Below, in pieces: positions 26,083 through 37,931 of a stretch of DNA of 64,000 nucleotides. The translations under genes were made by a program, and so were the position numbers. This DNA comes from Lactifluus volemus (Eukaryota > Basidiomycota > Agaricomycetes > Russulales > Russulaceae). Position 1 is the first letter of the stretch. The number at the start of each line of letters is the position of its first letter. The notes below the pieces were generated by a model. That model had not been told where the DNA came from and did no database searches. It was given only the letters and a program-made list of their open reading frames with translations. The stretch is from the NCBI GenBank assembly GCA_022376515.1, contig WTXI01000024.1, positions 362,413 through 426,412 of the forward strand, read 5' to 3'.

Positions 26083-28423
26083 ATGCCGGCATCAACGGCA
26101 GCATTTCTGAGCTCAATAGTACGCCCCCACTGCCATTACCATACCCCCTAGATTTCTCAACCGTCCTTGTCAGAGCAATGAACCCATAGGTCCCATCGGA
26201 GGGCCACTGCATAGCGACGTGAGTCGAGAGAGCGTTCGCTAGAGTTTCTTACCCATCTACCAAACAGTTTTCCAAACGCCTGTATCATTTGCCGCCCAAA
26301 TCCTTTCACGTTGATGACCTTCCCGCCACTAAATTCGGTTTGTTTTCACCATCACTTGCACTACTCTCCGTTTCCTCAGCTTTATTCCAGCGAAAGAATA
26401 TCACTTCGGCTTGCGTGTTAAACCCCATAGCGACACCACCACGTCTAGCCATACCGTTGACGAGTACGATATATGGCGACGCTGGGAGGATTGTCTTCTC
26501 TTTCAGGACATACTCGAAGCCCGGTATTGTGTTCTTTCCCGTGAGAAGCGACGACGTCTTCGGGCTGGAAAGAAGGACGGCATATCCATACACGATCGTG
26601 CCTCATCCTCTGAGACTTTTTCCCCCGAACCCAATTCCAACTCGGTGGCGAAGGATATTCACCATTATCTACCTAGGCTCTCCAAACGCGGAACCTTCTT
26701 TCGCCATTCCCAGGCGACTATAGACCAACGTCAAAGAGAGTTCAGTGCCCTTATGAAGGCATTTTTTCAAGAGGATGTGCCCTCGCTTATCCAGGAGCTT
26801 CGCAAGGACCGTGTTATCCGGACCTTTTTTGGTTGTTGGAATACTGACCACGATATTGCGGTCGGGAAAAATGGAAAGAAACCAATAGTAGCACCCGATA
26901 ATGTCAGCACCGGTCGAGCCAAGGTTTCATCCCTCACTTCCCCTCACACCCGCACTTCTCCTGTCTCCCCGTCCGTGCAGTCCTCATTCTCGGAATCTCA
27001 GCAGATTTCCCCCATCCAGGACGCTCCTTCATCTGCTCCAGCGTGTACCAAGTACCTAGACAGCGCAACCTCTGAAGACAGACACGACACAGACCGACGA
27101 TGGTCTTGGACTCCCAGTCCACTATCATCCCCGACATCCCCATTTCACACGATTGATTCACATCCTCGAGCAAAGTCGCGGTTGTCGCAGATCAAGGCAT
27201 TCAACATCACATCGGATTTTCCACCGTCTCTATCTAGTTCGGCACGCGATCGGTCCCTCTCCTCCCGTCCTATTCAAGTTCCTCACTCACCAGGGTTAGG
27301 AACCCTTCCGGAAGATATGGAGCTTCAAGTTGGCCCACATGTCACTACCTCATCACCACTGATCCTTCGTCACCGAAGACCTTCCCCTATAAGTGTCGAT
27401 AGTCCTCATCGTAAATGCTTCGTTTGGCAAGATGTCGACGAGGTCTTTCTGAGTGAGGACGATGTTCACGATCAGGATCTTCTGACACCAGTGGATAGCA
27501 CGGGGCTCACTGTGACTGTAACTAAGCCCACCTCAGTTCCCCCACGTCCATCGAGTGCTGTTCTGTCCATTCTCTCATTGAATGATGACTATTCATCTCC
27601 ACGCACATCCATAGAGTGGCCATACACAGCTTATTCCTACGGCTCCCGCGTAGAGTCCGACAACCTTGACACAGACTCATCCCCTGATCCCAACCTTCCC
27701 CTCTCCCGAGACCTACTTATCTCCGCGCCAGAAGCCACGGTTGTGGAGGACGACGACTGCTTAACGGACTCTGAGGAAACCTTTTTCGAGACATACTTCG
27801 GTGGTCCCGAGCCATTCTTTGCCCCGAGCGAAGATGGTACTCTTGTAGACGACGATACCGTTTCGTACTATTCGTCTTCAAATTCTTCCCGTGTCCGACC
27901 AGAGTCACCTGTGACTGGCTTTCCTCAGGTTATGCGCCGGCAGGAGGTCACGGCTTCCTATGTCGATAAACCAACAGGCGGGTTCCACGTCCCTTCAAGT
28001 TGGCCAGCGTTATTGTCATCCAAGTCGCCGCCCCCACAGATCGCGTCAGCACCAGCGGTTGTGTCCAGCGTGCCGAGGCACGACATGCTAGTGGTGAAAG
28101 CTGTGCTAGATGACATGACTGTCATCTTCTCTGCACAACGCAACATCAAGCTCGCGGAGCTGCGCCAGCGTCTGCACGACAAGTTTGCGCGTACAAAGGG
28201 CACGATACTCCCTGGTGCGTTCGCGCTGGAATACGTTCCTCCCTCTGTCAATGCTACCAGTAGAGGGAAACGTGTGCGCACAATGAGCTGCGTGGATGCA
28301 ACGAGCGCAGATTGGACATACCCACTTCCGTTGCAGAAAGAGGAGGAATGGAATACCGCCGCGGCGAGCTGTGGTTCTAACCTCAACCTTCGAGTAAGCT
28401 ATCCCACCTTGCAGCGGCAGTGA
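26083..28423 (+). CDS. PX and PB1-like domain protein
   Basis: My model has four exons: 26083-26118, 26174-26218, 26268-26337 and 26391-28423, giving about 727 aa. The N-terminal part has PX-domain character (phosphoinositide binding): FSKRLYHLPPKSFHVDDLPA, GLRVKP and DEYDIWRRWEDCLLFQDIL, spread over the first three introns. The centre is Ser/Pro-rich with acidic patches and looks disordered. The C-terminal 110 residues (HDMLVVKAVLDDMTVIFSAQ onward) resemble a PB1 domain, including the LAELRQRLHDKF helix. PX+PB1 recalls the polarity scaffold Bem1/Scd2, but no SH3 domains are present. A scaffold role in polarity or NADPH oxidase signalling is inference. Confidence 0.72.
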
Positions 28424-29144
28424 GACATCCAAAGCACCTGCGTAGGAAAGGAACTGAAGGTGGCCGTAACTTTATACGAGTCTTTATATGTTTCACCCTT
28501 CACTTTGTATGCAGTTCTTGTCGTGAAAATATTATTTTTCTCATTTGATCATAATGTATGCGACGTTGCCGAGCGTTTCGGCCAAGCCGCGGGCGAACTT
28601 TTGCGCGGTCGCGCTCCGGAAGAGAGACGACGACTCAGAGATGTTGCTCGCTTACTCGAGCACTTTGTTCTTCCCCAGATTCTAGCGATGTCCTTCCTGT
28701 CGTTGCACCCAACGAAGACTGGCTTGTTAGTTTATAGTAAACCACTCAACTCCAGTAATTGATTCATGATCGATTCTTACCGACAACCACCCGAGAGGAT
28801 CCGAGGAAAAATGGGGCGAGCAAACGAGGTCATAATCTACCGGACCCGATATAATGGGACAGTGAGAGTCGTGCTTACTTCACTACTACTTGTACTATGT
28901 ACTATTTCCATTACTGGCTCTGAAAGCCATTCGTCATCGTCGTCGTCGTCACTGTCATCATCGTCGTGTAGGAAAGAGAAAGAAGAAAAGGAAAAAAAAA
29001 AAAAGGAACACTTTGCTTCCGCGGAGAAATAGTAAACTACAAATGCAAAAAGAATCGTCACGGCGGGAACTATATGAAAAGAAGAACGAAAGAAGAAAGA
29101 AAAGGATAGATATGACACATAAATGCACACCCTCCATCCGCAGT
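28424..29144. other. Convergent spacer with simple repeats
   Basis: Lies between the converging PX/PB1 and SEC14-like genes. It contains a tcg/tca microsatellite (about 28930-28967) followed by an A/G-rich tract with a long A run (about 28968-29010), then further purine-rich sequence. A short open frame at 28460-28762 overlaps the probable 3'UTR and shows no motif. Confidence 0.5.
28930..29010. repeat. tcg/tca microsatellite and adjacent purine tract
   Basis: Repeated tcgtcgtcgtcg-type triplets are followed immediately by gaaa/gaag repeats and about a dozen consecutive A. Low-complexity DNA in a 3' intergenic spacer. Confidence 0.8.
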
Positions 29145-30725
29145 TCACGCAACAAGGCGCACAGCAGCCGCCGCGGGCGGATGCGAGGGGAGTGGAAGTG
29201 GAAGCGCGACCACGGATGCGCGGCCCCACGAGGACGCCGGACTAGTGGCGGTGGCGGTGGCGGTGGCGGTGGCGGCCACAACGTGGCACGAATGTACTTG
29301 TTCGACTTCTTCCCACTGCGCTTCATCAAGTGCAGCTACGAATGCGGCGGCATCATCGTCGTCATCGTCATCTTCATCATCTTCCTCTCGGTCGTGTTGT
29401 TCTTCTGGTTCTGACTTTTTCTGCCCCTGTTGTTGCCGTGGTGGTGGCCAGAGCATACCAGGCACGCCGAGTTCGCCACCGAGCCAGCGTGCACGACGCT
29501 CGGCGCGTCCGTCGTCCATCCATGGGCCTGCATTGGATAACGCGCAGCCGCCGCTGTGCATGTCATCACAGGTGCACGTGCCGCCGAGAGAGGCGGGCAG
29601 ATTCTCGGGCGGGATGAGGTCGAGGAGTGCCGCCTGGTGTTGGTTCGCGCCTAGGATGGAAATTTTGTCCAGCGTGCGTGGGGAGAGCCACTGTTTGATG
29701 ACGGTCCAGATGGCTGTGAAGGACGTTGGTACGTTGATGATGACCAGCTGGCCCATGCTGTGTGCGCGATGTCAAATTTCCGGGGAAGGGTGAACACGAC
29801 CCTGGGGAAAAGACGTACGTCTCGGGATAGTAATTCTGGGAGACCTCGAAGAAACGCCGCGCGATGGACTTGAGTGCCCAAAACTGGGAGAGCCCAAAGC
29901 CCTTGAGATCGACAATGACGAGTGCCTGGCGTATCGGCCGACCTGCGGCCGTAGATGCCGCTGGGAAAACCTCGACGAGGAGAGACTCGATATTGACGAG
30001 AACCGTGCGCCAATGCTCCTGCGGAGTCATCTGACGATAGAGCCGCTTGAGGCTGATCGCACCAAAGTTCTGAATGTATACCGGACGACCGAGCTATACA
30101 TGACGAACAAGACAACTGTCGGTCTCGGTTGCGTGGAGCTTGAGATAAGTCAAAAGGTTTTTACCTTGTCAGTCTAGGAAATGAAAGCAGCAGTCAGACT
30201 TGATCGCGCGTATGTGGTGCGTGGCATTGTCTGTATGTGTGGGATGGACATCTGGGGGGGAGGCACACCTTGTGGAAACCCATTGGCCAACTCTCCAAGA
30301 TTTCCTCTCGTCCAGGAAACTATGTATAAGAAAGAAAGGGATGTTTCAGACCGAACGGAATCATACGAGGAACGGGTTTGCACTGCGCACGTCAAAAGGG
30401 TCAATACGGCGGTAGAGCTCCTCGATGCCGACGTCCTCCGCGGTACACCGCCAACGGATATAATCGAGCATCATCTTCTTTGCCTGAGACGCATTGAACC
30501 CACGGGCCTTCAAGAAGCGCCTGTACACCGTCACGGAACCGAGGGGGCGTGAGAAGGGGGCACATTATGAATTTATGAACGGGGATGAACAAACGTTAAT
30601 GTATGGTCATCCTTCGGCATGGTGCTCTCGCAGTAGGCGGGTTCGTTCTGTAGTTCGAGTCGTAACGCATCTAGCGGTTGTTGTTCAGAGGAAAATATGG
30701 ACGCGGACGCGTCTATGGCATCCAT
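29145..30725 (-). CDS. SEC14-like CRAL-TRIO lipid transfer protein
   Basis: Expected to bind and exchange phosphatidylinositol and phosphatidylcholine between membranes. The ATG at 30725-30723 gives MDAIDASASIFSSEQQPLD. Introns then separate RFLKARGFNASQAKKM (CRAL-TRIO N-terminal helices), EEILESWPMGFHK, TDK and LGRPVYIQNFGAISLKRLY. The lipid-binding core reads ALVIVDLKGFGLSQFWALK and GQLVIINVPTSFTAIWTVIK. The usual closing motif ENLPASLGGTC is present. After it the protein has an unusual tail: Arg-rich, then an acidic Asp/Glu run (EEDDEDDDDDDDAAAF), then Ala-Thr repeats, encoded by trinucleotide/hexanucleotide repeats at 29240-29400. The stop is at 29147-29145. Confidence 0.88.
29240..29400. 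repeat. Coding microsatellites in the SEC14-like C-terminus
   Basis: A ggcggt hexamer run (about 29247-29275) encodes Ala-Thr repeats on the minus strand, and an atcgtc/atcatc run (about 29350-29395) encodes the Asp/Glu run. Both lie in frame inside the gene. Confidence 0.75.
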
Positions 30726-31074
30726 GGGTCGGGACAATTGGTCAAGAATGTTTCGCTTTTTGGTTCAACCGTTATGCGACACAAAATGTAAATGGGTCGG
30801 CTGGGCTTGGAAATTGAAGATGTTAAAAGTACGTGCTACGGCTTGCCGCGAAGAAGTTTATCTACTGTGCATAACCAAGTTTAATGTTTGTGAAAGGTCA
30901 GAAGCAGGTTGTGTGTGGGAAGGAAAGAGAGACTGCGTTGAATGCAATTTGGCACGGCACGGCACCTCATGCTTAACACGAGCCAACACCGCACCACCGA
31001 TAATGATCGCAGTGACACGCGAGATGATGTACAGGGCCACTGATACTAATGACAGGGTGTATCTACTTTTTCTC
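30726..31074. other. Spacer between the SEC14-like gene and the carrier gene
   Basis: 349 bp holding the promoter of the SEC14-like gene and the 3' end of the carrier gene, both on the minus strand. No other signal was seen. Confidence 0.5.
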
Positions 31075-32463
31075 TTATTTCATACCTCCTCCCAACCGGT
31101 AATAAAACACCATAATCGCGAGCGCGTACTGTTCAAACTGTTCCTTTGACATAAACAATACGCCCTGAGAGAGCACGGCTTTCAAGATTTGAGCGCCCAT
31201 ACCCTTCGGAATAACATATATTTCAGAAAACCGGTGAGGATGTATCAGCAAGCCTGGAAAACCAACCTTGTACCAGCCCAGGAAGCCTTCCGTTTTCAAA
31301 ACACGCGCCAAGATGTCGATCGCGCCCTCATCCTTCGGATGCAGCGCGCTCGCATGGGCCGGTCGCGGGAGTGTATCACCACCCTTTTCAGCTGCTTCCT
31401 CCCGACCCTTCTTACGCGTCTGGATGCGAACTTTTGCCATGATGTACGGATACGTCACCTGTGGCCGTGCGTGAAAACAAAGACTGAAAACTCGAACGTT
31501 GGCATAACAAAATAAGACGTACGACCGTCGCGAGCGACTTGCTGGCCGCGCCCAGAGCAAACGATAGGCCGGGACCAAGACTGCCCGTACCAGAACCGTC
31601 GCCAACCTTGTCGCGCCCGGCCAACACGGCTGTTTTTAAGCGCTCAAACGCGCCATACGTGATCGCCGGGTTGACGGTCAGCACCAGACCGGGTTTGAGA
31701 CCGAGCCAAAGACCGGTGACGCCCTCCTCGCGCACAATCTCGCGGGCCACAGCCCAGAAGGAGCCATCGTTATCGTCGTGTTGTTGTCCCTCGCCGGCCT
31801 TGTCTTTGCCGCTTCTACTAGGGGGGCGCGTGCCGAGTTGTTGGCGGGTAGCGATGACTGAGACCGGGATGGTGAAGATTTGCGCGAGCGCGCCGGCGAT
31901 CGCGCCCAGTGCAAGTTCGGCGATGGTCGATAGAGGCACGGCGGGTGATCCCGCTGGTCTTCGCGCTGCCAGACGCTTCATATACGACGTGCGAACGAGG
32001 GAGTAGAAAAAGAAATAGGCGTATTCTTCGTGGGGTTTTTTTTTTGCGCGTGAGCACACCAAAAAAGAAAAAGAAAACGGTAGGAAACGAGGAGACGTAC
32101 GCATGGAGAAAGTGTTGAGCATGGTTGCGGCGAAACCGCGATAGAAGCCGGCGATGCCCTCTTCTTTGAAGATGCGCTTGAGCAGCGCGCGTACGGAGCG
32201 ATCTGTGCTCGAGTCGGCTTGAATCCTGGTCTTTACTCTGCGGCGCAAGAGATTCAGTGGGTAAGAAGGCCTACGCCACGCCCAGACTGCAAGAGCTCAC
32301 GTATCGAGGGGATAGACGACGCTGTGAATAAAAGAAATCAGTGCACGCCGATCGTCATAAGTTGTACATACGCATTGCTGAAGCAGCCACCGAGGGCACC
32401 TGCAAGGGCGTAGCCCAATGGGGTGAGCTGCTTTGGTGGTGCCTGTTTTGATTGTGCGGCCAT
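31075..32463 (-). CDS. Mitochondrial-carrier-family transporter, peroxisomal PMP34/ANT1 type
   Basis: Six-helix solute carrier of the SLC25 family. The ATG at 32463-32461 gives MAAQSKQAPPKQLTPLGYAL. After two introns the first carrier signature YPLDTVKTRIQ appears, followed by RIFKEEGIAGFYRGF. The second repeat has LALGAIAGALAQIFTIPVSV and EEGVTGLWLGLKPGLVLTVN. The third has GAASKSLATVVTYPYIMAKV and LGWYKGMGAQILKAVLSQ. NPAITYGAFERLK and the ASK..AT..TYPYI pattern resemble peroxisomal adenine-nucleotide carriers (PMP34/PMP47/Ant1), which import ATP for fatty-acid activation. The localisation is inferred from similarity. The stop is the taa at 31077-31075. Confidence 0.85.
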
Positions 32464-32654
32464 GGGGGAGGAGAGAATCAAAACATAGGACACGAACAAG
32501 TGTCCAAGACCAAGGGTCGCTGTCACATGTAATGTCCGGACCTACTTTACACGCCGAACCCGAGTGAGCCTAATTTACATGTTTAATTTCTCGATACTGT
32601 GTCATTTAGTCGTACATGATTTCCCCTTCAAGTTAGTCCCAACATACTGTAACT

Positions 32655-33608
32655 TTACTCATCGACGCTCATCAGCAACAACAATTCAAACGTATCGTCA
32701 CCTTTTCTCTCCTGTGTTCCACGGGCACCCACACCCTCCAACAATGCTACATCATCTTCTGGTACCATCCAAAGGAACGACTCGGGCCTGCGCCTCGCCA
32801 CAAATACAAACACCTCACCATCCCCACCAGCGCCAAAACGTTCCCATCTGCTGCTGTCTTTCAAGTGTGTACTACGTACAAGCACGGGCATGGACGTGAA
32901 CCACAGTCCGAACGCAGACCAAAATGCCGTCTCCTTGGACAGTGAGCGAATCTTGTATGAGATGACGACTTGGGTACAAGCCATGGTTGATGCTGGATCG
33001 GTGAGATGCAGCAACGAACGAAGCAATGGTGCAAGCAGCTCGGGAAAATACACCAGGTCACTGCAAATGACATGAGAAACCGGCGAGAGGCCGAGCTCAT
33101 CTCGCAATGCCTGCGCGTGCGCCGCACAACCCCATGCCAACGGGCGTACGGTGACACCGGGGCGCCCTCGCGCGTTGGTCTGGAGCAGTGGACAGACCTC
33201 TGGTAGATCCGTCAGCACGACGTTGGCATGTAAATGGTCAGCAGCTAGCGCAAGCCCCGCCACGCCGGTACCTGCGCCAAGCTCGACCGCCACGTCTCCC
33301 TGTCCAAAGACGAATCGCGGATCGAATTCATACGCGTCTGAATTGCAAACGTAAAGCATCATGGCGTAAGCTGCTTCCCTGTACCGCTCCTTTCTGTCGG
33401 CGAGATAGAACTTGGCCGTAATGGCGGGGGAGAATTACCAGACCCTGCCGGCAATCCCATACTTGGTTATGGCTGTGTCTTGGGCTTCAGCGCCCAGAAA
33501 GCCGAAGGAACCTTCCCTATAAACGTCGAGGGAACCGAAATTGAATTGAGAAGTAGACGGGAAAGAGGAGTGAGAGATGGAGAGACCAGCCGGAAAGTTG
33601 GCGTTCAT
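32655..33608 (-). CDS. METTL21-like class I SAM-dependent methyltransferase
   Basis: Probable protein (lysine) methyltransferase of the Methyltransf_16 group. The ATG at 33608-33606 gives MNANFPAGLSISHSSF. One intron (donor gtaattct, about 33440; acceptor gtacag, about 33381) joins GRVW to EAAYAMMLYV. Motif I is VAVELGAGTGVAGLALA, motif II is VVLTDLPEV, and the family DxxY-type motif is ICSDLVYFPELLAPLL. Length (about 295 aa) fits this family. The substrate is not determinable; elongation factors are common targets of fungal relatives. The stop is the taa at 32657-32655. Confidence 0.85.
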
Positions 33609-33656
33609 GAGAAAAAGTGATCTTGTTTGACATTGTTTGGTACCGATTACAGTTCA

Positions 33657-35263
33657 TCATCGGCGGCAGGTAGTACTGAAATGGATATTGTCAAGAAGAA
33701 GACGGCTCATTATGTTGTAATCGCCCTCAATAATCGGTGCTTCGTACGATGGCGGGATTTGCGAACTCAGTGTGACACCTGGCGCGTTAGACATCGTTAT
33801 AGTGACGCATTCAGTGAGCAGGGGATCCTCAAAAGGTTCCAAAGGCGCAGAGGCAGGAACGAAGCCAGGCACTTTGGGTTGAAGAAGAACAATCGAGTAC
33901 TTTGGGGGTGGTGAGCGAGGTGTCACCAAAGAAAAGGGGTAATTTTTTTCACCCTGCACGTAAAATCCGGAAATATGAATGACTGGCCCAATCCCGTCGG
34001 CACGAATATTTCCCCTCGTAAAACCCGCACGGCTTGTTGTTCGTCCGTCCTGGGAATCGCGTGACGCCCGAATTCGGCCCCGGCGCCGCCCTCGTGCGGC
34101 CAGAATACGGCCTTTGTGATACTCGTATAGAATTTATAGTCGTTCCAAGGCAATATCTTCTTCGAGTCCACGGCGGTGGCTTCCGAACCGATCGTGATGG
34201 TGCGAAGCAGTTGCAGGTTAGGAGCTCTGGCGAAGAGGTCGAGGGCCAGCACGTCCGTGCCGTGAAGTGTAAGAAGCAAAGGGATGGGAGAATTGCTCGC
34301 GCACATAAGCTACGGTGCCATATCAGCTGGTTCGGTATGCGCTAGTGAAAGAGATGGGAGAACGCACCGGAGTTGCTATGGCAAGCTAAGTGTTCCCCAG
34401 CTTAGCACCATAGTGCGCCGCATGAAGGAAATACTCACCGTACACTGCACGCTCACGTCACGCGCCTTGAAGAGTTTGCCCGTGATCTCAACAGGTTCGC
34501 ACACCTTCCAGCCTTCGGGATCCGCGTCCGGGCCAGGGAAGATCCTGCCCCCCGCATACGCAAGAGTGCGCAGTGGAGATGGGGGATTGGCCACTGTATC
34601 CGGAAAGAATACAAACCTAGTTGACAACCTACAGCGCGCATGATTCTCCATCAACATACTTTGAACTATAAACGCGGGGCGAGTTTGGAACGCACTCGGT
34701 ATTAAACTTCAACCACCCGCGGCGCGCGATCACAAATAACTTGTAAGTGATGTACAAGGGAGTGTTTTGCTCATCAAATGTAGGTGGGAGCAAGAATCTC
34801 GTTTTCGCCGCGTTCGAGTCATGCTGGATGTTCACGTCAAGTGGGAGGGCAATGGAGAACGGGTACGTTCGTTGGCCGATCACCTTGGTTTCCTTGGACG
34901 AGGCAGGGGTCCAGATTGGCTCGGTCTTGTGCAGGAAGATCTCCTCTTGCTGTACCGAGATCCTCGTCCCTGCGCTAATCTTGCATGGGGTGAATCACAA
35001 GTGACAAAGAGAGGCCACACAAAATCATTTACCGTGACCTTCAAACCTTTGATCGTCTTGGTCTTTCCGATGTTCAGCCGTACCTCCCCCGTTATGGTAT
35101 CACCTGCCAAAAAGACTGGTATGCCGCTCGAGTCCGCGGCTCTGCTTTTCACGACGAATGAAAACCAGTCGTGACCGTACCAATGCTCACAGTCGAGACT
35201 TCTGCTGCACGTCGGTACTGGATTGGGACTATATTCTGGCAGTTCTTCGGAATGGCCTTCCAT
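33657..35263 (-). CDS. Arrestin-like protein 1
   Basis: Arrestin-fold protein, likely cytosolic. It starts MEGHSEELPEYSPNPVPT; the LPEY at residues 8-11 is an LPxY-type variant of the PY motif used by alpha-arrestins to bind Rsp5 WW domains. Arrestin-N features are GIPVFLAGDTITGEVRLNI, the strand TYPFSIALPLDV, and YITYKLFVIARRG. The C-terminal half has VLRGEIFVPTGLGQSFIFPD, then after an intron YSIVLLQPKVPGF. Several short introns interrupt the gene. It lies next to a second arrestin-like gene on the same strand, about 1 kb away. The stop is the tga at 33659-33657, and the start is 42 bp inside the shared METTL21-side spacer boundary, so packing is tight. Confidence 0.75.
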
Positions 35264-36304
35264 GACGCAGGGATAATGATGGGGATTCTCAATGGTACTG
35301 TATTCCTGCTCTAATTTTGGAGGTTAAGTACTCCAACAGCCTGAGCAACTTGAAGAGCCCGAGCTCACGAAGACGCATTACTGTAATTGGTATTGATCAA
35401 GGTTGCCATGATACCGATCAAACTCAGCCTCCGATATCCAAAATCATTTGAGACAATAGGCAACGAGACAATAGGCAAGGTGGGTGTCCCATGTTCTCGA
35501 AAATTGATGGGTCAGGTGAAGGCCGACCCTCGCTGATGTTGACAACCCTAGGTAGATTCTCAAAGTCCATTCTCAGAACTGAGGCGCAGGATTTCAAGTG
35601 TATGTGTGCCGAGGCTACAGTTATTTTATTTTATTTGCTTCCCTGATGAATATTTTCAAAAGTGAAAAGTGTTGTCGAGCCTGAACAATCCCTGCTTTTC
35701 TGCTTGTTTTTTTGAAACGAAATAAAATTTAGCGCGGTTATGTTTTATCGAACACAGATACGGCCAGTTTGCTGGTGAGAGTCAATTCATTAGGAACTGA
35801 GGAAGCGAAGCTGGAGTGCTCTACAGTACGGCATTCCTGCTTTCGGAAAATCGCTACGTGCAAGGACATCACGTAGATGATACTCGATCCTGTGCTGCGT
35901 CGTCGTCTCGTGCTCTCTTTTGTTGACCACACATGGTCATGGCCACCTCGGATGTATCTAATGATAGCTCGGGAATTGTATGAAAGACAATAGCAATGTA
36001 CCTATCTTCCCCCCTCAGTTCCCCTCCCAACTCACTTGCGCACGATGCACTGGAACTTGTACAGTAGTCTTGAATTCGAACCGACATCGTCCTTGGGCAC
36101 AGTTAAATGGGCGGTTGTCACCAAATTTTATGTTTAATATCACTAATTCCAATATAACTAGAAAGTCGATTTTGCCCAGGCGACTCTCATAGAGGAAGTA
36201 TAGGCCTACTTTTTTTTTTTTGCAGAATCCGAGCTCACCGGCTTCCCAACAACCGTGATGACCAGATGGAAGCAGACAAGGAAAATGAAAAATCATAAAC
36301 GAAA
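35264..36304. other. Spacer between the two minus-strand arrestin-like genes
   Basis: About 1 kb with A/T-rich patches (ttattttattttattt near 35620). It is presumably the promoter of arrestin-like 1 and the 3'UTR of arrestin-like 2. Open frames here are short and unconvincing. Confidence 0.45.
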
Positions 36305-37797
36305 TCAAGTGCGGACAAGCCCAAAGTCCACGGGGAAAAATCGCGGAGGCATCACACGCGGGGTCGGAGCTGGTGGTGGAGTGACAGGAGCGGGTGCATT
36401 TGATCGTGGTACGATGCCTGGGATGTTGCGCAAGGTCAAGAGGACTTCCTCCGAGACCAGAGGCTCGAACTCGGTCTGATCAGGTGCACGTCTTGGATTT
36501 AGCACGATCGAATACTGTACATGTGATGAGCGCAGGTCGACGAGAAAGGCAGGAAGATCGGTGGAAGCGTACCCGAATGGAGCATCTTGAAAAATCAAAG
36601 GTTGGCGTGAGACGTCTTCCGACAGTGAGCTCGCCCCAGAGTTTTAAGTTATGAGGAGAACCCCCTGGGGCTTCCCAGATCTGGGCGCGAGCGACGTCAA
36701 CTTTGCGAGCACCACTAGTGCCGCTACGCGTGATTAGAGTTCGGACAAGACGAATATCGATCGATTGAGGGCCCGAGATTGCAGCGCCGCTAGCGCGTAA
36801 CTCGAGGAATATCGGTATAGGTGTTCCGAGTGCAAAGCACAACTGTTTCATATCAAATGAGCATCAAAAACCAGTCAAGTTTTAAGGACAATGTACTGGG
36901 TTTGCGATTGATAGCTGCGCTTCAACAGTAGTGTCGGGAAGGAGGGTGCCCACGGCTTCCACTGGGGGAAGCATTTTCCATCCGCGAGGGTCCTGGCTCG
37001 GAGGTGCCAGCGGACTTTCGTTTAGATAAGATTGCTCTCGAAGAGATGAGGGACGTTCGGCAATTGTTTCGGGTAGATAAACAATATTCGTTGTCAGACT
37101 AGAGAGGGGTGAGAGTGGTTCGGGAAGCTAGAGCTGAGGGCTCACGAGTTGCCCACGGAGAACTTGCCACGCTTGACGGACACTAAAACTTTGTAGTCGA
37201 TATAGAGGATGCCTTTCTCGTGAAATGTTGGCGGAAGGGGATATACCATAGCCCAGGAAGACTCATAAACGGTAATATCCGTCGGTAGCGTGAATCTAAA
37301 CGGAAAGGAATGTTTGCCCTCGAGCTTGCCTGATGGCTGGTTGACGAGGGTATTTGACATCTCGAGAAAAACATTTGGCTCTTGGGTGAGATGGGTTGTC
37401 TCGCCTCTAAGCTAGCGGAGCGTCAATAGGGAAAGAAAAGTGGGAGAGAAAGGATACGGACTGTTACCGTCACCTCGCGGATGCTTTCTGGCCTGAGAAG
37501 GTCGATTTCGATGGATCCAATGATATCGTCGCTTCCAATAAACATGGGTAGGTATTTTGTCCTCGGCGAGCGGCTGGTAAGGATGAGAGTAAGCCAAGGG
37601 GGATCGTTGCCAGTGCCATTGGTGAGGGTGTAACGGTGCTGGGATCGAAAATCTGATGAGAGGGAGGGAACGCTAGCCTGTGAATTCAAGCTGGCCTGGG
37701 ATGTGGTGAGAGAGAGATCAATCCCGGAGTAGAAAGGTGAGAACGGTGTCTCTCTATCTGGTATGCGATGGGGAGGTGATGCGAGAGTAGTATTCAT
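36305..37797 (-). CDS. Arrestin-like protein 2
   Basis: Paralogous in layout to arrestin-like 1. It starts MNTTLASPPHRIPDRETPF at 37797. It then carries an arrestin-N segment (GSDDIIGSIEIDLLRPESIR), the strand KHSFPFRFTLPTDITV, and ILYIDYKVLVSVKRGKF. The C-terminal half has KLWGELTVGRRLTPTFDFSR followed by a YSIVLNPRRAPD block that aligns by eye with the end of arrestin-like 1. A Pro-rich tail ends in FFPVDFGLVRT and the tga at 36307-36305. No clear PPxY was seen. The start codon is only 134 bp from the divergent NUP49 start. Confidence 0.72.
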
Positions 37798-37931
37798 GAT
37801 GAAGAGAGTTGAAACATCGAATATTGAATCGAAGACAGAATACAAGTATCATTGTAAACCCGCGGAAAGGAAAGTGTAAAAACCAAAATAAGAGTGGGTT
37901 TGAAACGTGATCACATGGTCCATTTTGTTTC
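37798..37931. promoter_or_regulatory. Compact divergent promoter, arrestin-like 2 / NUP49
   Basis: 134 bp between two divergent start codons, so promoter elements of both genes must lie here or inside the 5' coding ends. No TATA box stands out. Confidence 0.4.
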
